Below are positions 26,456-37,854 of a DNA stretch of 64,000 nucleotides, piece by piece. The notes beneath the pieces are model-generated. The model had not been told where the DNA came from and did no database searches. It saw only the letters and a list, made by a program, of their open reading frames with translations. Location: NCBI RefSeq assembly GCF_001460935.1, contig NZ_LN906597.1, forward strand, positions 1,255,825 to 1,319,824, given 5' to 3'. A program made the position numbers and the translations under genes. Within the stretch, counting starts at the first letter, position 1. Each line of letters starts with the position of its first letter. Origin of the DNA: Candidatus Ichthyocystis hellenicum. GTDB taxonomy: Bacteria; Pseudomonadota; Gammaproteobacteria; Burkholderiales; 2013Ark19i.

Positions 26456-27704
26456 TATAAAAAATTACAGTATAAATTTTGGTCCCCAACATCCAGCCGC
26501 TCATGGTGTTCTACGTTTGGTGCTGGAATTGGATGGAGAGGTTGTACAGAGGGCTGACCCTCATATCGGTTTTTTGCACAGAGCAACTGAAAAGTTGATT
26601 GAAACCCGTACGTATCTGCAGTCGTTGCCTTACATGGATCGTTTGGACTATGTCTCTATGATGTCTAATGAGCATGCTTATTGTCTCGCTGTTGAAAAGC
26701 TTTTAGGTATTATAGTTCCTATTCGTGCTCAATATATACGTGTACTTTTTTCTGAAATTACTCGTATTCTAAATCATTTGCTGTGGTTGGGATGTCACGC
26801 TCTTGATATAGGAGCTATGACGGTATTTATTTATTGCTTTCGTGAACGAGAAGATTTATTCGATATGTACGAGGCAGTTTCTGGTGCGCGTATGCATGCA
26901 GCCTATTTTAGACCTGGGGGTGTTTATCGAGATCTTCCGGATAGTATGCCTAAGTACCAGCCGTCTCGTTTTAGATCTAAGAAAGAGATTAGGCTGATGA
27001 ATGAGTCTCGCGAGGGTTCTCTGCTGGATTTTATTGATCACTTCTCTAGTCGCTTTGATGGTTGTGTGGATGATTATGAAACTCTCTTAACTGATAACAG
27101 GATTTGGAAACAGAGAACGGTTAATATTGGCGTAGTATCTGCAGAACGTGCCAAGGATCTTGGTTTTACTGGTCCAATGTTGCGAGGGTCTGGAGTAATT
27201 TGGGATCTGAGAAAAACTCAGCCTTACGAGGTGTACCACCTTTTGGATTTTGATATACCAGTTGGTCGTACTGGTGATTGTTACGATCGTTATTTGGTTC
27301 GCATAGAGGAAATGCGTCAATCTAATCGGATAATTAAACAATGCGTGTCTTGGTTGCGTGACCATAAAAATGGGATGGTTATAACTGATAATCACAAGGT
27401 TGCGCCACCTACACGTTCAAAAATGAAGATGAATATGGAGGAAATGATTCATCATTTTAAGCTTTTTACTGAAGGTATGTACGTTCCTCCTGGTGAAGTT
27501 TATGCTGCCGTAGAGCATCCTAAGGGTGAGTTTGGGATTTATTTGATTTCTGATGGGGCGAATAAGCCATATAGAATAAAGATTCGTGCTCCTGGGTTTG
27601 CTCATTTGCAGGCCTTTGACGAAATGTCTAGGGGCCACATGATTGCCGATGTAGTCGCCATTATTGGCAGTCAAGATATTGTTTTTGGTGAAATTGATCG
27701 TTAG
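26448..27704 (+). CDS. nuoD: NADH-quinone oxidoreductase subunit D
   Basis: NuoD (49-kDa subunit) forms the quinone-binding cavity with NuoB. The 418-aa product has the conserved N-terminal stretch [21 protein letters not shown]. It also has the HxGFLHRxxEKLxE motif, the [20 protein letters not shown] segment, and the C-terminal PRGEFG-type motif, here [10 protein letters not shown], near residue 360. The His and Tyr that contact quinone in characterised complexes lie in the N-terminal HPAAHG and in YxDRLDY, both present. The length is normal, and an 8-bp overlap with nuoC supports coupling. Confidence 0.98.
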   Translation: MADIKNYSINFGPQHPAAHGVLRLVLELDGEVVQRADPHIGFLHRATEKLIETRTYLQSLPYMDRLDYVSMMSNEHAYCLAVEKLLGIIVPIRAQYIRVLFSEITRILNHLLWLGCHALDIGAMTVFIYCFREREDLFDMYEAVSGARMHAAYFRPGGVYRDLPDSMPKYQPSRFRSKKEIRLMNESREGSLLDFIDHFSSRFDGCVDDYETLLTDNRIWKQRTVNIGVVSAERAKDLGFTGPMLRGSGVIWDLRKTQPYEVYHLLDFDIPVGRTGDCYDRYLVRIEEMRQSNRIIKQCVSWLRDHKNGMVITDNHKVAPPTRSKMKMNMEEMIHHFKLFTEGMYVPPGEVYAAVEHPKGEFGIYLISDGANKPYRIKIRAPGFAHLQAFDEMSRGHMIADVVAIIGSQDIVFGEIDR

Positions 27705-27711
27705 GTTGGCT

Positions 27712-28188
27712 ATGTTATCTGCTGAGAGTTTGAGTCAAATTGATCGAGAAGTTTCCAAGTATCCGAGTGGATGTCAACTTTCTGCCGTTATGGCTGCTCT
27801 GCGCATTGCGCAGGAAGAAAAAGGTTGGTTGAGTTCTGATTTGATAGAGTATGTAGCAAAATATCTTAAAATATCTGCAATTTCAGCCCTAGAGGTTGCT
27901 ACTTTCTACAATATGTACAATTTAAAGCCTACAGGATGCAATAAGCTCACTATTTGTACTAACTTACCGTGCTCTCTTCGTGGTTCCACCAAAATTGCGA
28001 CATATTTGAAGCATAAACTTGGAATTTCTTTTGGTGAAACTACACCTGATGGTAAGTTTACCTTAGTTGAAGGTGAGTGTTTTGGTGCTTGCCAAGAGGC
28101 TCCTGTTATCTTGCACAATAATCATAAAATGATGTGTCGTATGGAAAAAGAAAAATTAGATGAATGGCTGGAGGAGTTGAGCCGATGA
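27712..28188 (+). CDS. nuoE: NADH-quinone oxidoreductase subunit E
   Basis: NuoE (24-kDa subunit, thioredoxin-like fold) binds the 2Fe-2S cluster N1a in the NADH-oxidising module with NuoF. The 158-aa product has the four ligands Cys82 and Cys87 (CTNLPC) and Cys123 and Cys127 ([11 protein letters not shown]). An N-terminal helical region (residues 20-70) has the usual [13 protein letters not shown] segment. The frame is open further upstream, but the ATG at 27712, 7 bp after the nuoD stop, gives the family length. The last four bases overlap the nuoF start. Confidence 0.97.
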   Translation: MLSAESLSQIDREVSKYPSGCQLSAVMAALRIAQEEKGWLSSDLIEYVAKYLKISAISALEVATFYNMYNLKPTGCNKLTICTNLPCSLRGSTKIATYLKHKLGISFGETTPDGKFTLVEGECFGACQEAPVILHNNHKMMCRMEKEKLDEWLEELSR

Positions 28189-29471
28189 GTGCCGGTGTAT
28201 GCCTTCATGGCCTAAATTTTGATGATCCTTTTGATTGGCGTCTGCCGGCTTATGAGTTGAGGTCAGGTTATTCGGCTTGGCGTCGCATATTGACGGAAAA
28301 AATACCACCTGATGTTATTGTTGATCACATAAAAAAATCTTCTCTTCGTGGTCGAGGTGGAGCTGGTTTTCCTACTGGTTTAAAGTGGAGTTTTATTCCT
28401 CGTCAAAAATCTGGGCAAAAGTATATTTGTTGTAATTCAGATGAGGGTGAGCCTGGAACTTTTAAGGATAGGGATTTGCTTCGTTATAATCCTCATGCTG
28501 TTATAGAAGGTATGGCAATTGCTGGATATGTTTGTGGGGCTACCGTAGGGTACAATTACATACACGGCGAAATTTATGAGATTTATAAGCAGTTTGAGGA
28601 GGCTATTCAGGAAGCATATGATTATTCCTTGTTGGGGAGTAATATTTTAGGATCTGGCATCAATTTTGATTTATTTGCCCATTGTGGCTATGGAGCCTAT
28701 ATTTGTGGTGAGGAAACGGCTCTTCTGGAATCTATAGAGGGTAAGAAAGGACAGCCACGTTTTAAGCCTCCTTTTCCTGCAAATTTTGGGCTATATGGTT
28801 GTCCCACATTGATTAACAATACTGAGACTTTTGCTTCTGTTCCTTGGATTATTAATCATGGTCCCGATGAATTTTTGTCTCTTGGAGTACCTAATAATGG
28901 CGGTACAAAAATTTTTTCCGTCAGCGGTCATGTGAATCGTCCTGGAAACTACGAGGTTTCATTGGGTACCCCTTTCCCTGTTTTGCTTGAAATGGCTGGT
29001 GGAGTAACTGCTGGAAGAAAGTTGAAGGCGGTTATTCCTGGTGGGTCGTCGGCTCCTGTTCTGCCTCGTGATCTTGTGATGGATTGCACTATGGATTACG
29101 ATTGCCTTGCTAAAGCTGGTTCAATGTTAGGTTCTGGTGCTGTTATTGTTATGGATGATTCTGCATGTATGGTAAAGGCGTTGGAGAGATTATCCTACTT
29201 TTACTATGAAGAGTCCTGTGGTCAGTGTACTCCTTGTCGTGAAGGAACGGGGTGGCTGTATCGTGTTATTCATCGTATAGAGAATGGTTTAGGCAGGAAC
29301 GGTGATTTGGATTTACTGGATAGAGTTGCCTCTCAAATATCTGGCCATACTATTTGTGCTTTGGGGGATGCCGCTGCTTTTCCTGTTAGGAGCTTTATTA
29401 AGCATTTTCGATCAGAGTTCGAATATCACATAACTCATAAGGATTGTTTGGTGACCAATGATTGCTATTGA
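28185..29471 (+). CDS. nuoF: NADH-quinone oxidoreductase subunit F
   Basis: NuoF (51-kDa subunit) binds NADH, FMN and cluster N3 and is the electron entry point of complex I. The 428-aa product has the nucleotide-binding motif [13 protein letters not shown] (residues 56-68) and the FMN motif [13 protein letters not shown] (84-96). It also has [14 protein letters not shown], and the N3 ligands Cys345, Cys348 and Cys351 ([15 protein letters not shown]) with Cys391 (HTICALGD). The ATG at 28185 overlaps the nuoE stop in an ATGA arrangement; an earlier in-frame start would overlap more and add seven atypical residues. Confidence 0.98.
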   Translation: MSAGVCLHGLNFDDPFDWRLPAYELRSGYSAWRRILTEKIPPDVIVDHIKKSSLRGRGGAGFPTGLKWSFIPRQKSGQKYICCNSDEGEPGTFKDRDLLRYNPHAVIEGMAIAGYVCGATVGYNYIHGEIYEIYKQFEEAIQEAYDYSLLGSNILGSGINFDLFAHCGYGAYICGEETALLESIEGKKGQPRFKPPFPANFGLYGCPTLINNTETFASVPWIINHGPDEFLSLGVPNNGGTKIFSVSGHVNRPGNYEVSLGTPFPVLLEMAGGVTAGRKLKAVIPGGSSAPVLPRDLVMDCTMDYDCLAKAGSMLGSGAVIVMDDSACMVKALERLSYFYYEESCGQCTPCREGTGWLYRVIHRIENGLGRNGDLDLLDRVASQISGHTICALGDAAAFPVRSFIKHFRSEFEYHITHKDCLVTNDCY

Positions 29472-29482
29472 AAGATAGGTAT

Positions 29483-31804
29483 ATGGGGCTTATTTCTATG
29501 GAAGTCAACGGCCAAACGGTTGATGTTCCTGAAGGAAGTACGATAATGGATGCGGCACGTAAGTTGGGTATATTCGTGCCTCATTTTTGTTATCACAAAA
29601 AGTTGAGTATTGCAGCAAATTGCCGTATGTGTTTGGTCGACGTTGAAAAAGCACCTAAACCTCTTCCTGCTTGTGCAACTCCTGTTTCTACCGGGATGAA
29701 GGTTATGACTCATTCTGCTAGGGCTGTTGATGCACAAAAAAGTGTTATGGAATTTTTACTGATTAATCACCCCTTGGACTGTCCTATTTGTGACCAAGGA
29801 GGGGAATGTCAGTTGCAGGATTTAGCTGTTGGCTATGGATCGTCTCAGTCAGTGTATAGTGAAGAAAAACGTGTGGTTTCCAACAAAAACTTGGGATCAT
29901 TGATTTCTACTGAGATGACAAGATGTATCCATTGTACTCGTTGCGTTCGTTTTGGTGAGGAAGTTGCTGGACTGAGGGAGTTAGGTGTCATTGGTCGTGG
30001 TGAGCACGCCGAAATTACAACATTTCTGTCCCGTGCGGTCTCTTCTGAAATATCAGGAAATGTTATTGATCTTTGTCCGGTAGGAGCTTTAACTTCTAAA
30101 CCCTTTCGATATTCCAATCGTACCTGGGAGTTGTCTCGTCGTCGGTCTTTCAGTCCTCACGATAGTTTGGGATCAAATCTTATTGTTCAGGTTAAGTTGA
30201 AAAAAGTTTGCCGCGTCCTTCCTTTAGAGAATGAAAAGATCAATCAATGCTGGATCTCTGATCGTGATCGCTTTTCATACCTAGGTATAGGTGCAGATCG
30301 TTTGCAAATGCCAAGGATCAAGAGTGACGATGAGTGGAAGACGATATCATGGGATGAGGCTTTTGATCAACTTTCGCTGGTTTTAAGCTTGTACTGCCCT
30401 GATGATATGGCTGGGTGGGCTCATCCGTCTTCAACTTTGGAAGAGCTGTATCTTTTTCAGAAATTGCTCAGATCTCTAGGGGTTAAAAATGTTGAGTCAC
30501 GTTTGAATTATGGTGACTATAGGAAGTCATTCAAGGAATCATCTGCTCCGTACTTGGGGATGACCATATCCGAGCTGCTGTCTGCTCCCAATGTTTTTAT
30601 AATTGGTAGTTTCATTCGTCATGAGCAGCCTTTGCTGGCGGCGGGATTGCGTGTGAACGTAAGAAATTCTCTTACCACAGTTCATCGTTTGCATGTAACT
30701 AAAGAAGATTGGTTGATGCCGCTTGGAATAGATATTATTGTTTCTCCCGATGAGATATCACTGGCTTTGGTATCAATTCTCTCATTCATTGTTCGCGATA
30801 AAGGTTGTGATTTTCCGACTGAATTGCAAAATTTATTTGATAAGACTGACAGCAGGTATGATTCTGTGGCCAGGAAGATGTTGGATACTAGTTCATTATC
30901 AATAGTTTTAGGTTCGTATATTGACTCTCATCCCGATTCGGCTCTTATTCACTGTTTGGTTTCTCATATTGCTCGTTATTTAGGGGCTACTTTTGGACTA
31001 TTTGGTGAAGGGGCAAACTATGTCGGCGCTTATGTTTCAGGTGCTATTTCTCATTCATCTCCTTTATTGAAAAATCATCGTTTGCTAATGCTGCTAAATG
31101 TGGAACCGAATGAGGATTTTACTGAGAAGAGTGGTTTTGGTAGGTACTTTGACAAAGCAGAGTACGTTGTTTGCTTTTCTCCTTTTGAGTCTGCTGGAGT
31201 ATCTGCTAACCTCCATTTGCCAATTGCTTCTGCATATGAAACAGATGGTACCTACATTAATATGGAGGGTGTTTGGAACAGCTTCTATGCTGCGGCACAA
31301 CCTAGTGGAGAGGTTAAACCTGCCTGGAAAATTTTGCGTCAGTTGGGATACCGTTTGTGCGGTGATGGTTTCTCTTATGCGAGTTGCACTGAAATTAGGC
31401 AGGAAGTAATGGACCTTTGGAATAGTAAGGGGGGGGAGATGTCAAATGATCTCTTACAAACCTCTTCTTTCACTGATTTTTTTAAGTTTCCTGTTGATTC
31501 GAATGGTTTGAAGTGCATTGCTTACAGACATGCTTATAGAATTGACTCAGTTGTGCGCAGATCTGATCCTTTGCAAAAATCACCTATGATGTGGACCAAC
31601 GTTACTGCTCGTGTTTCACCGCAGACTGCACAGCGCTTTTCTATGACGAATTCCTCTTTATTCCGTTTTCGGCAAGGGGATTATTATTTTGAAGCAAAGA
31701 TATATGTTGATTGTGGTGTTTTGGATGATACTGTTCTTATAGAAGACATTGGTTTGTCTTCTTTGTATGAGACCGTTTACGTGGAAGAAAATTTATGTTC
31801 CTAG
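29483..31804 (+). CDS. nuoG: NADH-quinone oxidoreductase subunit G
   Basis: NuoG (75-kDa subunit) carries clusters N1b, N4 and N5 and passes electrons from NuoF to NuoI. The 773-aa product starts with a 2Fe-2S ferredoxin domain (Cys36, Cys47, Cys50, Cys64). [19 protein letters not shown] follows, with [13 protein letters not shown] and [13 protein letters not shown] for the 4Fe-4S clusters, then a molybdopterin-oxidoreductase-like domain that has no cofactor role. The extra Cys motif for cluster N7 of the E. coli type is absent, as in other betaproteobacteria. The start is uncertain: ATG at 29483 (AGATAGG nearby) or ATG at 29498. The 3' end overlaps nuoH by 10 bp. Confidence 0.97.
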   Translation: MGLISMEVNGQTVDVPEGSTIMDAARKLGIFVPHFCYHKKLSIAANCRMCLVDVEKAPKPLPACATPVSTGMKVMTHSARAVDAQKSVMEFLLINHPLDCPICDQGGECQLQDLAVGYGSSQSVYSEEKRVVSNKNLGSLISTEMTRCIHCTRCVRFGEEVAGLRELGVIGRGEHAEITTFLSRAVSSEISGNVIDLCPVGALTSKPFRYSNRTWELSRRRSFSPHDSLGSNLIVQVKLKKVCRVLPLENEKINQCWISDRDRFSYLGIGADRLQMPRIKSDDEWKTISWDEAFDQLSLVLSLYCPDDMAGWAHPSSTLEELYLFQKLLRSLGVKNVESRLNYGDYRKSFKESSAPYLGMTISELLSAPNVFIIGSFIRHEQPLLAAGLRVNVRNSLTTVHRLHVTKEDWLMPLGIDIIVSPDEISLALVSILSFIVRDKGCDFPTELQNLFDKTDSRYDSVARKMLDTSSLSIVLGSYIDSHPDSALIHCLVSHIARYLGATFGLFGEGANYVGAYVSGAISHSSPLLKNHRLLMLLNVEPNEDFTEKSGFGRYFDKAEYVVCFSPFESAGVSANLHLPIASAYETDGTYINMEGVWNSFYAAAQPSGEVKPAWKILRQLGYRLCGDGFSYASCTEIRQEVMDLWNSKGGEMSNDLLQTSSFTDFFKFPVDSNGLKCIAYRHAYRIDSVVRRSDPLQKSPMMWTNVTARVSPQTAQRFSMTNSSLFRFRQGDYYFEAKIYVDCGVLDDTVLIEDIGLSSLYETVYVEENLCS

Positions 31805-32910
31805 TAGAATGGATAAAGGGTTTAGTGGTATCTAATTTGGGAGCCGATGTTTGGAGCTACTTTTCTACTTTTTTCATGATTGTAGTATTGGTTGTAGGGT
31901 TGTTGTTGTCAGTTGCTTATTTGACTTATTTTGAACGCAAAATAATCGGTGCCATGCAATGTAGGTTGGGTCCCAATAGGGTGGGGCCGTTGGGTTTGCT
32001 GCAGCCTATTGCTGATGTGGTTAAGCTTCTAGGCAAGGAAGTTTTGACACCATCAAATGTTGATTTGTTCGTTTTTAGAGTAGCTCCTGTCATTGCTATT
32101 ATGGCTTCAATAGGTGCTTGGGGGGCGTTGCCGTTTGGTGAAGACCTTTATTTTACCAATTTGAATGCCGGTTTGCTGTACGTTTTGGCAATTACTTCTT
32201 TTGGAGTTTATGGAATTATACTAGCAGGATGGTCTTCAAATTCACGCTATGCTTTTTTGGGAGCTATTCGTTCTGCTGCTCAAGTTATTTCTTATGAAAT
32301 AGCTTTAGGTTTTTCTTTGGTCTGTGTTCTATTGGTTTCTGGAAGTCTTAATTTTCGTCAAATTGTTTCTTCCCAGATGATGGGTTGGGGGCACGATCAT
32401 GGTATGAATTTTTTAAGCTGGAACTGGATTTCACTCTTTCCTGTTTTCTTGATTAGTTTGATTTCAGGCATCGCCGAGACTAATCGCCACCCATTTGATG
32501 TTGCTGAAGGTGAGTCAGAGTTAGTTGCTGGATTTCATGTTGAGTATTCGGGTATGCCTTTTGCCGTATTTTTTCTGGCTGAGTATGCTAATATGATTTT
32601 GGTGGCTACTATCATTTCCATAATGTTTTTGGGGGGGTGGGATAGTCCCCTATCATTCCTACATTTTATTCCCGGTGTAGTTTGGATGATGTTAAAAGTA
32701 GTTCTAGTATTATTCGTTTTCATTTGGGTTAGGGCGACTCTTCCTCGTTATCGGTATGATCAAATAATGCAGCTCGGATGGAAGGTTTTTTTACCAATTA
32801 CCGTGGTCTGCGTTATAATTATAGCCTGTTGGATACTGTCACCTCTCAACATTTTTCATTTTTCTGATATACAGGCCTCACATTCCAACTTTTCTTCTGG
32901 GGTTTGGTGA
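31795..32910 (+). CDS. nuoH: NADH-quinone oxidoreductase subunit H
   Basis: NuoH (ND1) is the membrane subunit that builds the quinone entry channel and links the two arms. The 371-aa product has about eight hydrophobic segments. It has the conserved [19 protein letters not shown] and [16 protein letters not shown] motifs in the first loop, and [18 protein letters not shown] in the large acidic loop. The start overlaps the nuoG stop, with GGAAG placed upstream of the ATG. Its stop overlaps the nuoI ATG by one base. Confidence 0.97.
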   Translation: MFLVEWIKGLVVSNLGADVWSYFSTFFMIVVLVVGLLLSVAYLTYFERKIIGAMQCRLGPNRVGPLGLLQPIADVVKLLGKEVLTPSNVDLFVFRVAPVIAIMASIGAWGALPFGEDLYFTNLNAGLLYVLAITSFGVYGIILAGWSSNSRYAFLGAIRSAAQVISYEIALGFSLVCVLLVSGSLNFRQIVSSQMMGWGHDHGMNFLSWNWISLFPVFLISLISGIAETNRHPFDVAEGESELVAGFHVEYSGMPFAVFFLAEYANMILVATIISIMFLGGWDSPLSFLHFIPGVVWMMLKVVLVLFVFIWVRATLPRYRYDQIMQLGWKVFLPITVVCVIIIACWILSPLNIFHFSDIQASHSNFSSGVW

Positions 32911-33401
32911 TGATAAAAAAAGTCTTGGAATTTTTTCGCTCGCTTCTTATTTTTGAGATAGTACATGGTTTGGCGTTGACGCTGAAGTACATGTTTAGGC
33001 CTAAGGTTACACTTAGGTTTCCAGAAGAAAAAACTCCTAAAAGCCCCCGTTTTCGTGGTCTTCATGCATTGCGTAGATATCCAAACGGTGAAGAACGCTG
33101 TATAGCTTGCAAATTGTGTGAATCGGTTTGTCCTGCTTTGGCGATTACAATTGAGTCTGAACAGCGTGATGATGGTACGAGAAGAACTACGCGTTATGAT
33201 ATAGATTTGAGTAAATGTATATTCTGTGGATTTTGCGAAGAATCTTGCCCGGTTGATTCTATAGTTGAAACTAGTATCCATGAATATCATGCAGAATCAC
33301 ATACAGATCTTCTGATGACTAAACCGATGCTTTTAGCCATTGGTGATAGGTACGAGGAAATGATTGCAAAAGAACGGTCCTTAGATTCCTCTTATCGGTG
33401 A
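32910..33401 (+). CDS. nuoI: NADH-quinone oxidoreductase subunit I
   Basis: NuoI (23-kDa, TYKY) holds clusters N6a and N6b, which pass electrons toward N2. The 163-aa product has two classical 4Fe-4S motifs: Cys64, 67, 70 and 74 ([12 protein letters not shown]), and Cys103, 106, 109 and 113 ([12 protein letters not shown]). An amphipathic N-terminal stretch anchors it to the membrane arm. The ATG at 32910 shares a base with the nuoH stop. The open frame upstream offers only TTG and GTG starts. Confidence 0.98.
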   Translation: MIKKVLEFFRSLLIFEIVHGLALTLKYMFRPKVTLRFPEEKTPKSPRFRGLHALRRYPNGEERCIACKLCESVCPALAITIESEQRDDGTRRTTRYDIDLSKCIFCGFCEESCPVDSIVETSIHEYHAESHTDLLMTKPMLLAIGDRYEEMIAKERSLDSSYR

Positions 33402-33405
33402 TGAA

Positions 33406-34038
33406 ATGAATACAAATCTTACTTTTCTGTTTTTTATTTTTTTTTCCTTGTCTTTAATTTTATTTTCGTCTGGGGTTGTTTTTCTTAAAAACCCAGTTCA
33501 TTCTGCAATTTCCTTGATTGCTTCGTTTGTCTCTGCTGCTTGTATATGGCTCTTGTTAAGAGCCGAATTTTTAGCTTTCATGTTGATTTTGGTTTACGTT
33601 GGTGCCGTGATGGTACTCCTCCTTTTTGTAGTTATGATGATTAGCCGTGCTGAAGGTTTTGCTCTAACAGTGAAGCGTAGAGACCGTTCTTGGCTATTTG
33701 GTATGTTTGTTTCTCTTCTTCTAGCATCAGAATTATTATCTGCTCTGATAAATTCAAATTTTGCTATAAGCGTGTATGCGCAGTCGTTCCCATCTCAGAT
33801 GTCGAGCGTGAAGAATTTGGGTGTTGTGTTGTTTACAAGGTACTTTTATCCTTTTGAGTTGGCGTCTATTTTGCTATTTTTGGGAGCTCTGAGTGCCGTA
33901 GTTTTGGCTCAGGGAACATCTGCTTCAAGTAATCTCAAACGTCAAATCAAGGAAGAACAACTATCTGTATCAGCAAAAGATAGAGTCGAGGTTGTTTCTG
34001 TACCTACGGTTTCTCCTACTTCAGGTAATTGTTCATAA
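33406..34038 (+). CDS. nuoJ: NADH-quinone oxidoreductase subunit J
   Basis: NuoJ (ND6) is a membrane subunit beside NuoK and takes part in coupling quinone reduction to proton pumping. The 210-aa product has about five hydrophobic segments. It has the family stretches VFLKNPVHSAISLIASFVSAAC and AEFLAFMLILVYVGAVMVLLLFVVMM, the latter matching the third helix, whose pi-bulge is important in known structures. The C-terminal 40 residues are hydrophilic. It begins 4 bp after nuoI and overlaps nuoK by one base. Confidence 0.96.
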   Translation: MNTNLTFLFFIFFSLSLILFSSGVVFLKNPVHSAISLIASFVSAACIWLLLRAEFLAFMLILVYVGAVMVLLLFVVMMISRAEGFALTVKRRDRSWLFGMFVSLLLASELLSALINSNFAISVYAQSFPSQMSSVKNLGVVLFTRYFYPFELASILLFLGALSAVVLAQGTSASSNLKRQIKEEQLSVSAKDRVEVVSVPTVSPTSGNCS

Positions 34039-34364
34039 TGGCTATATCTTCTGATTACTTGTCCTTTGCTCATATATCACTTGTGGTATCTGCCTTGGTT
34101 TTTGCTATAGGCTTGGTTGGCGTGGTAATTAAACGTAACAACCTTATTTCTATGCTAATGTCTATTGAGCTAATGCTACTTTCGGTTAATACCAACTTCA
34201 TTGCTTTTTCAGCAGAGCAGGACAATCCATTCGGTTGGTCTTTTGTGTTCTTTATCTTAACTGTTGCTGCCGTTGAGTCAGCAACCGGTTTGGCCATAGT
34301 AATTCTGGTGTTTCGTAAATACAAATCCGTTTTGATTGAAAAACTAACCGGTTTGAAGGATTGA
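34038..34364 (+). CDS. nuoK: NADH-quinone oxidoreductase subunit K
   Basis: NuoK (ND4L) is a three-helix membrane subunit with two buried glutamates used in proton transfer. The 108-aa product keeps both: one in SMLMSIELMLLSVNTNF (second helix) and one in FFILTVAAVESATGLAI (third helix). The chosen ATG overlaps the nuoJ stop (TAATG) and gives the normal family length; a TTG three codons earlier is less likely. Confidence 0.97.
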   Translation: MAISSDYLSFAHISLVVSALVFAIGLVGVVIKRNNLISMLMSIELMLLSVNTNFIAFSAEQDNPFGWSFVFFILTVAAVESATGLAIVILVFRKYKSVLIEKLTGLKD

Positions 34365-34369
34365 GTATT

Positions 34370-36349
34370 ATGACTTCTTCGCAGCTGTGTTTTTCTGGCA
34401 TAGCTTTGTCTCCGCTTTTAGGGTCGATATTAGCTTTTTTTCCCGGCAAGCATTGCGGGCGCACCTTTGCCCATACAGTTACTATTTTGGGGGTTTTTGT
34501 TTCTCTCGTATTTGCTGTTCTTATATCACCACAAGTATTAAGTGGTAATACTTTCCATGGAATTGTTTACACTTGGTTTTTCAATGGGATTAACCATTTT
34601 TATGTTTCTTTTTTTGTTGATCAGCTCGCACTAGTAATGATTTTTGTTGTAACCGTGGTTTCTCTTATGGTTCATGTGTACTCAGTGGGGTACATGAAAG
34701 ATGATCCAGGATATCAACGTTTCTTTTCTTATATCTCTTTATTTACTTTTTTTATGCTGGTTTTGGTGGTTTCTGATAACCTTCTGCAGCTATTTTTTGG
34801 GTGGGAGGGAGTAGGTTTAGTTTCATACTTGTTGATTGGGTTTTGGTATGGCAAACGTAGTTCTGTTAGAGCAAGTTTAAAAGCATTTATTGTTAATAGG
34901 GTAGGTGATGTCGGATTTGTTTTTGGCATGGTGATTTTGTTTTACCTATCTAAAACTATGGACATTTTTACTATTGTTAAAGTTATCCCTGCCAGTCTAC
35001 AGCTTTTCCCTTCTTATTTGCCAATGGTTACGTTGGCTTGTTTTTCTCTGTTTGTGGGAGCGATGTCTAAATCAGCGCAGTTTCCCCTGCATATTTGGTT
35101 GCCTGACTCCATGGAGGGACCAACTCCTATTTCTGCGTTAATACATGCTGCTACTATGGTGACTGCAGGTGTATTCATGGTCGTTCGTTTGATGCCAGTG
35201 TTTAAGTTATCTGCTTCCGTGCTTTCATTTATTTTAGTGATATCCGGCATTACTTCATTTTTTCTTGGACTGGTAGCCGTAGTGCAAAACGATATTAAGA
35301 GAATAATTGCCTACTCTACTATTTCTCAGTTGGGTTACATGTGTGTTGCAATTGGCTTAAATGCTCCGTCATTTGCTATTTTCCATTTAGTTACTCATGC
35401 TTTTTTTAAAGCATTGCTTTTTTTGTCAGCAGGTTCAGTTATCGTTTCTATGCATCATGAGCAGGATATTCGTAAAATGGGTGGGTTGTTCCGGCACATG
35501 CCAATTACCTGGATAACATCGTTTATAGGATCCATGGCTCTTGTTGGTTTTCCGTTTACTTCAGGTTTTTATTCTAAGCATATGATTATTGATGCCGCTC
35601 ATATTTCTTCGGGAAATGCTGCAATCTTTGCTTATTATGCAACCATGGGGGGGGTATTTGTTACTGCTTGTTATACATTTCGCCTCTTTTTTACTGTTTT
35701 TCATGGAAAGGAACGTTTCCATGATTTAGGTCATTGCAGCAGTGTTGCCCAAAATAGTCGGTGCCGCTTTCCACTTGAGTCTCCTGTATCTATTCTTGTT
35801 CCACTGGTAGTGTTGGCTGCTTTCTCGCTATTTTCTGGGTACCATTTTATATACTCCATGGCTTCAGGGGGAAGCATGAGCCATATTGCAGGGAAAATTT
35901 CTCCTATCTCTCAAATTATATTTAATGAAATAAAAGATCAGGGTGGTATATTCGCATTTACTATTCACTCATTTACTACTTCTTCATTTTTACTACTGAT
36001 TCTGGGTGGAGTTGTTGGGTGGCAAGCAAGTTTCGATTCTCCTATTATGAAAATTGTGAGAAATTTAAATTATCTATCGCCAGTTTATAATATCTTAGAT
36101 AGAAAATACTACCTAGATGAGCTCGCCGATGGTGTTTCTGCTTTATCTTTACGTAAGTACCGTTTTGCTTCATGGATTGATAATAATATTATAGACCGCT
36201 TGGTAAATAGTGTTTCCAGCGGAATTAAGGATTTGTCAGAATCTTGGAGGATTATGCAGACGGGTATGATTGATAATTACGCTATGTTTATGTTCTTCGG
36301 TGTAGTCGCGCTTCTATTTTTTCCTATGGCTTCATCATTTTACTCGTGA
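34370..36349 (+). CDS. nuoL: NADH-quinone oxidoreductase subunit L
   Basis: NuoL (ND5) is the distal antiporter-like proton-pumping subunit, with a long lateral helix along the membrane arm. The 659-aa product is almost wholly hydrophobic. It has the conserved GWEGVGLVSYLLIGFWY, then LHIWLPDSMEGPTPISALIH and AATMVTAGVFMVVR, and ITSFFLGLVAVVQNDIKRII with AYSTISQLGYM. The C-terminal part, with KYYLDELADGV, is the usual lateral-helix region. It starts 5 bp after nuoK at the first ATG; an overlapping TTG at 34361 is an alternative. Confidence 0.97.
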   Translation: MTSSQLCFSGIALSPLLGSILAFFPGKHCGRTFAHTVTILGVFVSLVFAVLISPQVLSGNTFHGIVYTWFFNGINHFYVSFFVDQLALVMIFVVTVVSLMVHVYSVGYMKDDPGYQRFFSYISLFTFFMLVLVVSDNLLQLFFGWEGVGLVSYLLIGFWYGKRSSVRASLKAFIVNRVGDVGFVFGMVILFYLSKTMDIFTIVKVIPASLQLFPSYLPMVTLACFSLFVGAMSKSAQFPLHIWLPDSMEGPTPISALIHAATMVTAGVFMVVRLMPVFKLSASVLSFILVISGITSFFLGLVAVVQNDIKRIIAYSTISQLGYMCVAIGLNAPSFAIFHLVTHAFFKALLFLSAGSVIVSMHHEQDIRKMGGLFRHMPITWITSFIGSMALVGFPFTSGFYSKHMIIDAAHISSGNAAIFAYYATMGGVFVTACYTFRLFFTVFHGKERFHDLGHCSSVAQNSRCRFPLESPVSILVPLVVLAAFSLFSGYHFIYSMASGGSMSHIAGKISPISQIIFNEIKDQGGIFAFTIHSFTTSSFLLLILGGVVGWQASFDSPIMKIVRNLNYLSPVYNILDRKYYLDELADGVSALSLRKYRFASWIDNNIIDRLVNSVSSGIKDLSESWRIMQTGMIDNYAMFMFFGVVALLFFPMASSFYS

Positions 36350-36368
36350 TCGTTGGGATAAGGTATCC

Positions 36369-37835
36369 ATGACTCATTCTATACCCATTTTAACCTTAGT
36401 TGTCTGGTTGCCAATAATTTGGTCAGTTGTTCTTCTGTTGCCAATGTTTTCAGAAGATTTTGTTCGGGGTTTGGGGCTGATAGGATCTGTCGTTTTTTTT
36501 ATTTTAACTTGCTATGTTTACCTGAAGTTCGACACGGATTCTTCATCATATCAATTTTCAGAGCATCATTCTTGGATTCCAGCTATCGGTGCCTCTTATT
36601 CATTGGCCATTGACGGTATCTCTTTGCTGTTCTTGATTTTGAATAACTTTTTACTAATTCTTGTAGTTTTGGCGTCACATAATTCTGTAAGGAAAAATAT
36701 AAAGTCCTACTTGTTTTGCTTCTTTATGATGTCAGGACTAATTAATGGTGCTTTTTCGGCAATGGATGGACTTCTGTTTTATGTTTTTTTCGAGGCCTCT
36801 TTGGTGCCCTTATACCTGGTTATAGGTATCTGGGGTGGAGATGGGCGTGTTTACGCTGCATTCAAGTTTTTCATTTACACAGTGGTTGCTTCATTATTGT
36901 TTTTAGTGGGATTATTGGTTCTATCTCACCTTGCCAACGGTAGTTTTTACATTCCTGATTGGCATCGCTTGGTTTTGCCGCTTAATGTGCAGATATTGTT
37001 GTTTGTTCTTTTCATATTTGCTTTTGCTGTTAAAATTCCCATGTTCCCGTTTCACACTTGGTTGCCCAATGCACATGTTGAAGCCCCTACCGGTGGTTCT
37101 GTAATATTAGCTGCTATGGCGCTTAAGCTGGGGGCCTATGGTTTGTTGAGGTTTTCTCTTCCTATTCTTCCAGATGCGTCGCGTCTTATGGCTCCGCTTA
37201 TGTTTGTTGCTTCTTCGGTGGCTGTAATTTACATAGGATCAGTTGCGATAGCTCAAAGTGATATGAAGAAGCTCATAGCGTACTCATCAATTTCACATAT
37301 GGGATTTGTAACTTTCGGTATTTTTTCAAATACACTAAACGGGTTTATGGGAGCTTTGTTCCAGATGGTTTCTCATGGTTTGGTTTCCTCTGGGTTATTC
37401 TTCTGCGTTGGTGTTTTGTACGATCGTGTACATAGTCGTAAAATGGCAGACTATGGCGGGGTTATTAACATAATTCCCTACTTTTCCGCCTTGTTTGTCG
37501 TTTTTGCCATGGCTAATTGCGGACTTCCTGGTACTTCTGGTTTTGTTGGGGAGTTGTTGGTATTTATTTCGGCAATTTCACATGGGTTATGGTGGGTTTT
37601 ATTGTTGGGGCTGTCGCTGGTTCTATCTGCAGTTTACAATTTATGGATGATTAAGCGAGTTATAATGGGACCTGTCTCTAACGATGCCGTAAAATTGTTG
37701 CTACCGATTAATGCTTATGAATCATTTATTCTTGTGTTTTTAGCTTTTTTGGTGGTGTTTTTTGGGTTGTTTCCTGCACCAATTAACAACGTTTTGCTGC
37801 ATTCAGTTCAGCACATGGTTAGACCCGTAGTTTGA
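36369..37835 (+). CDS. nuoM: NADH-quinone oxidoreductase subunit M
   Basis: NuoM (ND4) is the middle antiporter-like proton-pumping subunit. The 488-aa product has about fourteen hydrophobic segments. It has LFYVFFEASLVPLYLVIGIWGG, with the conserved Glu of the fifth helix, then FPFHTWLPNAHVEAPTGGSV and ILAAMALKLGAYGLLRF, and IAQSDMKKLIAYSSISHMGF. GATAAGG before the ATG at 36369 is a plausible ribosome-binding site. It lies 19 bp after nuoL. Confidence 0.97.
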   Translation: MTHSIPILTLVVWLPIIWSVVLLLPMFSEDFVRGLGLIGSVVFFILTCYVYLKFDTDSSSYQFSEHHSWIPAIGASYSLAIDGISLLFLILNNFLLILVVLASHNSVRKNIKSYLFCFFMMSGLINGAFSAMDGLLFYVFFEASLVPLYLVIGIWGGDGRVYAAFKFFIYTVVASLLFLVGLLVLSHLANGSFYIPDWHRLVLPLNVQILLFVLFIFAFAVKIPMFPFHTWLPNAHVEAPTGGSVILAAMALKLGAYGLLRFSLPILPDASRLMAPLMFVASSVAVIYIGSVAIAQSDMKKLIAYSSISHMGFVTFGIFSNTLNGFMGALFQMVSHGLVSSGLFFCVGVLYDRVHSRKMADYGGVINIIPYFSALFVVFAMANCGLPGTSGFVGELLVFISAISHGLWWVLLLGLSLVLSAVYNLWMIKRVIMGPVSNDAVKLLLPINAYESFILVFLAFLVVFFGLFPAPINNVLLHSVQHMVRPVV

Positions 37836-37854
37836 TCTAGGATATTTATTGACT

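Noticed and set aside
25511-29737. Minus-strand frames opposite nuoB to nuoG
   Set aside because: They are antisense shadows of well-supported complex I genes.
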